DNA from: a candidate division NC10 bacterium SPGG6
GTDB taxonomy: Bacteria; Methylomirabilota; Methylomirabilia; Methylomirabilales; CSP1-5
Assembly: GCA_001643535.1 (NCBI GenBank)
Contig: LXTG01000023.1
Span: 1-8,693, forward strand
DNA length: 8,693 nucleotides
Reading direction: 5' to 3'
Shown: in pieces, positions 5,962 to 8,693 of the stretch
Position numbering within the stretch: position 1 is the first letter of the stretch
How the letters are laid out: each line of letters opens with the position of its first letter
Translations under genes and position numbers: made by a program
Notes under the pieces: generated by a model
Databases searched by the model: none
What the model was told of the DNA's origin: nothing
What the model saw: only the letters and a program-made list of their open reading frames with translations

Positions 5962-6074
5962 ATCCGTTGAAGATACCATCCGGCCGCTTCCGATACCTCC
6001 ACATTTCACCAATGGCCTGGACAGAGCGCGCGAGGGTCCTCGGAGTTTTTTGAATAACCATAACAGATTTTAGA

Positions 6075-6102
6075 TTGCTTTCGCCGAAACGTCTCATACA
6101 AT
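6075..6102 (+). promoter_or_regulatory. Possible otsB promoter
   Basis: A weak -35 (TTGCTT, 6075-6080) and a good -10 (TACAAT, 6097-6102) are spaced by 16 bases. They predict a start near 6109, just before the otsB coding region. This is pattern matching only. Confidence 0.35.
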
Positions 6103-6143
6103 CAAAGCTGGTGATGCCAAAGGGGGGTAAGGCCTTGGTCGGA

Positions 6144-6974
6144 ATGGAAGGGGAAGATCTTTTAGGCAGCCCAATCCGGGAGCTCCCATCGGCGTTGGAC
6201 GCCATCCAGGAGTTCACCCGAGGGGCCAAGGGGAAGCGCCTTGCCGTGTTCCTCGACTACGACGGCACGCTGTCCCCTATTGTCGACCGTCCCGAGCTTG
6301 CCATCATGTCAGAGGAGATGCGAGCTACAGTCAAAGCATTGGCCGATCACTCTACGGTGGCGATCATTAGCGGCCGCGATCGCCGCGACGTTGAACAACT
6401 CGTAAATCTCGACTCCCTGTTTTATGCCGGGAGTCATGGATTTGACATTGCTGGCCCTCATGATTGGCATGTCCAGCATGAGCCAGGCGCTCAGTACCTC
6501 CCCCTCATCGACCGAGCCGAAAAAGCTCTCCGTGAGGCGTTGAGCGGTGTGAAGGGTGCCATTGTCGAACGCAAGAAGTACTCCGTAGCCGTGCATTACC
6601 GTTTGGTGGCAGACGATGGCGTGAAGACGGTCCAAGACGCCGTTCACGCCGTACTTTCACACCAATCGGAACTCCGCAAGATGGAAGGAAAGAAAATCTA
6701 TGAACTGCAACCCAGGATCGATTGGGACAAGGGGAAGGCGGTCCTGTGGCTCCTGGAGGCGCTTGACCTGCACAAGACCGCCGTTCTACCCCTCTACCTA
6801 GGGGATGACATCACGGATGAAGATGCGTTCAAGGCGCTGATGAACGTCGGTGTCGGCATCGTGGTCGGGGATGATGCTCGCCGCACAATCGCTCACTATG
6901 CGCTCAAGAATCCTGATGAAGTGCAGAATTTTCTTCAACGCCTAATTGCTTCACTGCGGAGCAAGTCGCTATGA
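6144..6974 (+). CDS. otsB: Trehalose-6-phosphate phosphatase
   Basis: This HAD-superfamily enzyme removes phosphate from trehalose-6-phosphate, the last step of the OtsAB trehalose pathway, in the cytoplasm. Counting from the ATG at 6144 (276 residues), HAD motif I is DYDGTLSPIV with nucleophile Asp38 and acid/base Asp40. Motif II is the serine in IISGRDRRD. The cap segment carries GSHG and VERKKYSVAVHYR, typical of the family. The motif III lysine lies in DWDKG, and motif IV is LGDDITDEDAF, which binds magnesium. The start is uncertain: ATG at 6114 and TTG at 6075 are in frame and none has a strong ribosome site. I prefer 6144 because a candidate promoter sits at 6075-6102 and an AGGGGGGTAAGG stretch lies before it. 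The stop overlaps the next start (ATGA), which implies past translational coupling to a GH65 gene. No otsA is in the window. Confidence 0.95.
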   Translation: MEGEDLLGSPIRELPSALDAIQEFTRGAKGKRLAVFLDYDGTLSPIVDRPELAIMSEEMRATVKALADHSTVAIISGRDRRDVEQLVNLDSLFYAGSHGFDIAGPHDWHVQHEPGAQYLPLIDRAEKALREALSGVKGAIVERKKYSVAVHYRLVADDGVKTVQDAVHAVLSHQSELRKMEGKKIYELQPRIDWDKGKAVLWLLEALDLHKTAVLPLYLGDDITDEDAFKALMNVGVGIVVGDDARRTIAHYALKNPDEVQNFLQRLIASLRSKSL

Positions 6975-7257
6975 CGGCCTGGTCCCTCGTGTATGACGGA
7001 TTCGATCCAGACCGAGAAAAGTTGCGCGAAGCCTCGAGACCCGAGGCGATATGCTCCTCTTCAACCCCTGCTTGCCCCCGGAGTTGAAAAGGTTGACCAT
7101 GTCCATCTTCTATCGTGGCCATTCGCTTGAGATTGTGATCAGGCCGGGCAAGCTCAGAGTCTACTCTGGTACCGGCAGAGCACCGTCTATCAAGATCGGA
7201 CTCAAGGGGAAAGTCCACCGACTCAAACCGGGGGATATCGTCGAGTTCAAACTTTAG
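6971..7257 (+). pseudogene. GH65 glycoside phosphorylase/hydrolase relic with the middle deleted
   Basis: The first 21 codons from the ATG at 6971 read MTAWSLVYDGFDPDREKLREA, which matches the start of family 65 enzymes (trehalose, maltose or kojibiose phosphorylases: W.LVYEGFDP...LREALCTLGNG). Directly after this, at about 7034-7040, the next frame reads RGDMLLFNPCLPPELKRL, then SIFYRGHSLEIVI and GDIVEFKL. That is the C-terminal beta-sandwich end of the same family, up to TAG at 7255-7257. In family members of roughly 750-790 residues these ends are some 650-700 residues apart, so about 2 kb appears to be missing, including the whole catalytic barrel. The original frame stops at 7085-7087. 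The gene overlaps otsB by ATGA, so it once formed a trehalose-metabolism pair. A 68-codon frame from 7051 could still be translated but would be an isolated domain. Confidence 0.85.
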
Positions 7258-8154
7258 GGAGTGGGCGGACTCCCTAGGACATAGAGCAACCACAATCCCA
7301 GGACATAGGTCCCGAGGATTAGGACATTCTCGAGCCGCAGGGAGCGGGCTCGCTCCCCACGACGAGACCGGATGGCCACGATGCCTAACGCGAGGCAGGT
7401 CACCGCAAGAACGATGGTCAAGAGATGGTCCCGAACGATAAACCCAAGAACGGGCCCCCGAGGATAGGCGATGTCCATGAACAGGAGCACCACCATGTTA
7501 AAGGCCACGCTGCCGAAGAGGTTCCCGACCGCCAGATCGAAGGCCCCCAGGCGAATCGCCGAGAACGTTGTGCCCAATTCGGGCAAGGTCGTGATCAGAC
7601 CGACCAAGAGGGTTCCGACAAATGTGGCGCTCATCCCGCTCTCGAGGGAGACGGCCTTGGCCGAAAGGACGAGCAACGGGGTGAGGACCAGGAGGCCGAC
7701 GGTCCCGAGAGCAAAACCGACCCCTGCCTGCCGCAATCGAGACCGGTCGGGACCACTCGCGTGGGTCGGCCCGAAGGAGCGGGCCCGGACGTCTGCAAAA
7801 CGGTACAGGAGCCTTATCCCTCCCAGATAGACGGCAGCGATCATGACCGTCTCGAGCCCGACGTGGCCGATTCCCCCCCACCCCCCGGTGAAGATTGCGA
7901 TTCCTGCCGTTATCATCAGCAGAATCCCAAGGAGTCCGACGAGCGCATGCTCCGCTACCACATGAGGAGGTGGCGGCGGCGAGCAGGACCGTCCCGATCC
8001 AGAGCCCGCCAAGCCCGGTCTCCTTTGCGATCGTGTCGGCGTGTCGCGCCAAGCGCGAGGCGACCAAGAAGATGAGGGCGCCCACCGACACCAGGGCCAA
8101 GAAGGGAACCAGCGACCCGTGCCCCGTGAGGAGCCCCTGTACGAACGGCTTCAC
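7254..8154 (-). pseudogene. CaCA-family Na+/Ca2+ (cation) antiporter relic, first alpha-repeat deleted
   Basis: A GTG start at 8154 with AGAAGG about 8 bases upstream opens a membrane protein: VPFLALVSVGALIFLVASRLARHAD, then GLGGLWIGTVLLAAATS. Here the family continues with LPE and the rest of alpha-repeat 1. Instead the reading switches frame at about 7962-7972 and resumes as HVVAEHALVGLLGILLMI. It continues through helices near VGFALGTVGLLVL, an intact alpha-repeat 2 (ITTLPELGTTFSAIRLGAFDLAVGN, GSVAFNM) and a last helix pair to TAA at 7254. About 45-55 residues, or roughly 150 bases, are absent by comparison with alpha-repeat 2. Both alpha-repeats form the ion site, so the product should be inactive. 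The 252-codon frame from 8012 is only the C-terminal part. Its stop overlaps the GH65 relic's stop by 3 bases on the opposite strand. Confidence 0.85.
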
Positions 8155-8347
8155 AATCGACCCTTCTTCCAGCCGGCAGCCGGTGGTTGTCTACGTTAGC
8201 TGTAGAATAGGAATCCTATGCTTCCGGTCGTGTCCGCGGGCCGGAGGCAACTCAGCGCTCCAGGCGGGAGAGCCCCACGGGGCAATCCCCGTTGCCGGAT
8301 CCCTCAGAACAGGGCTGTGATTGGGAAAACGTTCAATCGTGCGGCGC
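8155..8347 (-). other. Intergenic region between the metal ATPase and the antiporter relic
   Basis: No gene is visible. It holds a perfect 13-base palindrome ATAGGAATCCTAT (8207-8219), a possible operator upstream of the antiporter start, and a GC-rich hairpin ACGGGG-CAAT-CCCCGT (8277-8292) after the ATPase stop. The hairpin has no T run, so termination there is uncertain. I looked for a tRNA near GTTCAATC at about 8331 and found no cloverleaf. Confidence 0.45.
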
Positions 8348-8693
8348 TCACATGGCCGGCCGTCGCAAGAGACGGAGACCGTTCGCCACGACCAGTAGCG
8401 TGCTCCCTTCGTGACCCACCACCCCAATGGGGAGCGTCATCCAGCCGATGAGGGCCGACCCCACCAGTCCAAGGATCACCACTCCCGCGAACGCAAGATT
8501 CTGCAGGATCACGCGCCGGCATCTGCGACTCAGCTCCAGGGCCCGCGGGAGCTTCGCGAGGTCATCGGCCATGAGAACAATGTCCGCCGTCTCGAGCGCC
8601 ACGTCGGTCGCGGCCCCACCCATTGCCACTCCCACAGTCGCCGCGGCAAGGGCCGGCGCATCGTTTACCCCGTCCCCCACCATCGCCACCGGA
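8348..8693 (-). CDS. Heavy-metal P1B-type ATPase, C-terminal end (cut by window edge)
   Basis: This is the last 115 residues or so of a metal-exporting P-type ATPase of the inner membrane; the rest lies beyond the right edge. Visible are the hinge motif MVGDGVNDAPALAAA of the P-domain, the GVAMGGAATDVALETADIVLM segment, and LPRALELSRR. Two final transmembrane helices follow: about FAGVVILGLVGSALIGW and GSTLLVVANGLRLLRR. The last-helix signature HEGSTLLVVANG resembles the HEGGT-type motif of P1B-4 (Co/Zn) pumps more than the motifs of Zn/Cd/Pb ZntA pumps or Cu CopA pumps, but the CPC/SPC motif that would settle this is outside the window. The TGA at 8348-8350 ends the gene. No metal-regulator gene is seen downstream. 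Confidence 0.93.
   Translation of the reverse strand, partial: PVAMVGDGVNDAPALAAATVGVAMGGAATDVALETADIVLMADDLAKLPRALELSRRCRRVILQNLAFAGVVILGLVGSALIGWMTLPIGVVGHEGSTLLVVANGLRLLRRPAM

Larger units (their letters stand above)
5744..6143. other. Divergent intergenic region with hairpins
   Basis: About 400 bases separate the leftward cupredoxin gene from the rightward otsB gene. Besides the inverted repeat at 5906-5961, it holds a TGGGGCA/TGTCCCA hairpin (5884-5901, one mismatch) and two CCGCGG sites 14 bases apart near 5802-5827. I found no convincing gene; a 39-codon plus-strand frame from 5948 looks like chance. Confidence 0.5.

Noticed and set aside
7425..8075. Plus-strand ORF of 216 codons opposite the antiporter relic
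   Set aside because: It is highly charged and low in complexity, a shadow of the membrane-protein sequence on the other strand.
8155..8347. tRNA or CRISPR repeats in the right intergenic region
   Set aside because: GTTCAATC lacks a pairing T-stem and cloverleaf, and there are no regularly spaced repeats.

Overview
The window is 8.7 kb of GC-rich bacterial chromosome. All but one of the genes point left (minus strand). Gene content (NADP-type isocitrate dehydrogenase, an FprA-like flavoprotein, a secreted cupredoxin, a PCYCGC-family relic, trehalose-phosphate phosphatase, a P1B metal ATPase) and the degenerate GTCC/GAAGTCC-type intergenic repeats suggest a free-living environmental lineage, perhaps of the NC10/Rokubacteria kind. 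That placement is an impression from memory, not a measured result.

Layout from left to right. At 175-693 (-) is a PAS-only protein. In front of it are a near-consensus sigma-70 promoter (878-907), a structured leader of about 110 nt, and an intrinsic terminator (759-802), all on the same strand, so there is an attenuator or a small RNA. At 1022-1413 (-) is a single-domain response regulator broken by a one-base frameshift. Between 1429 and 1560 lie short repeats and a terminator. At 1561-2790 (-) is an intact NADP isocitrate dehydrogenase (icd). At 2867-4234 (-) is an FAD/NADP oxidoreductase of the adrenodoxin reductase/FprA kind, probably co-transcribed with icd. At 4281-4917 (-) are two decayed genes side by side: a PCYCGC-motif secreted protein with two in-frame TGA codons, and the front of a carboxymuconolactone decarboxylase (CMD/AhpD-like) gene with a lost start codon, an in-frame TAA and a frameshift. 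A doubtful 57-codon ORF (4980-5153) follows, then an intact secreted type I copper cupredoxin (5204-5743, -).

The right part begins with a divergent intergenic region (5744-6143). Rightward from it runs otsB (trehalose-6-phosphate phosphatase, 6144-6974, +). It overlaps by ATGA the start of a GH65 phosphorylase/hydrolase gene whose whole middle is missing (6971-7257). Converging on that relic is a CaCA-type cation antiporter (7254-8154, -) that has lost most of its first alpha-repeat and changes frame at the scar. The right edge holds the C-terminal end of a P1B metal-transporting ATPase (8348-8693, -).

The intact genes make a plausible housekeeping set: NADPH supply and flavoprotein electron transfer (icd plus the FprA-like protein), a periplasmic copper protein, and trehalose synthesis. 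The striking property is the density of gene lesions: five recognisable genes are broken by frameshifts, stops or internal deletions within about 7 kb. This is either real local genome decay or, for the single-base and junction lesions, possible assembly error. I did not find a recognisable new multi-gene system. The best candidates for new biology are the promoter-leader-terminator unit before the PAS gene and the PCYCGC relic whose TGA falls on a conserved cysteine.
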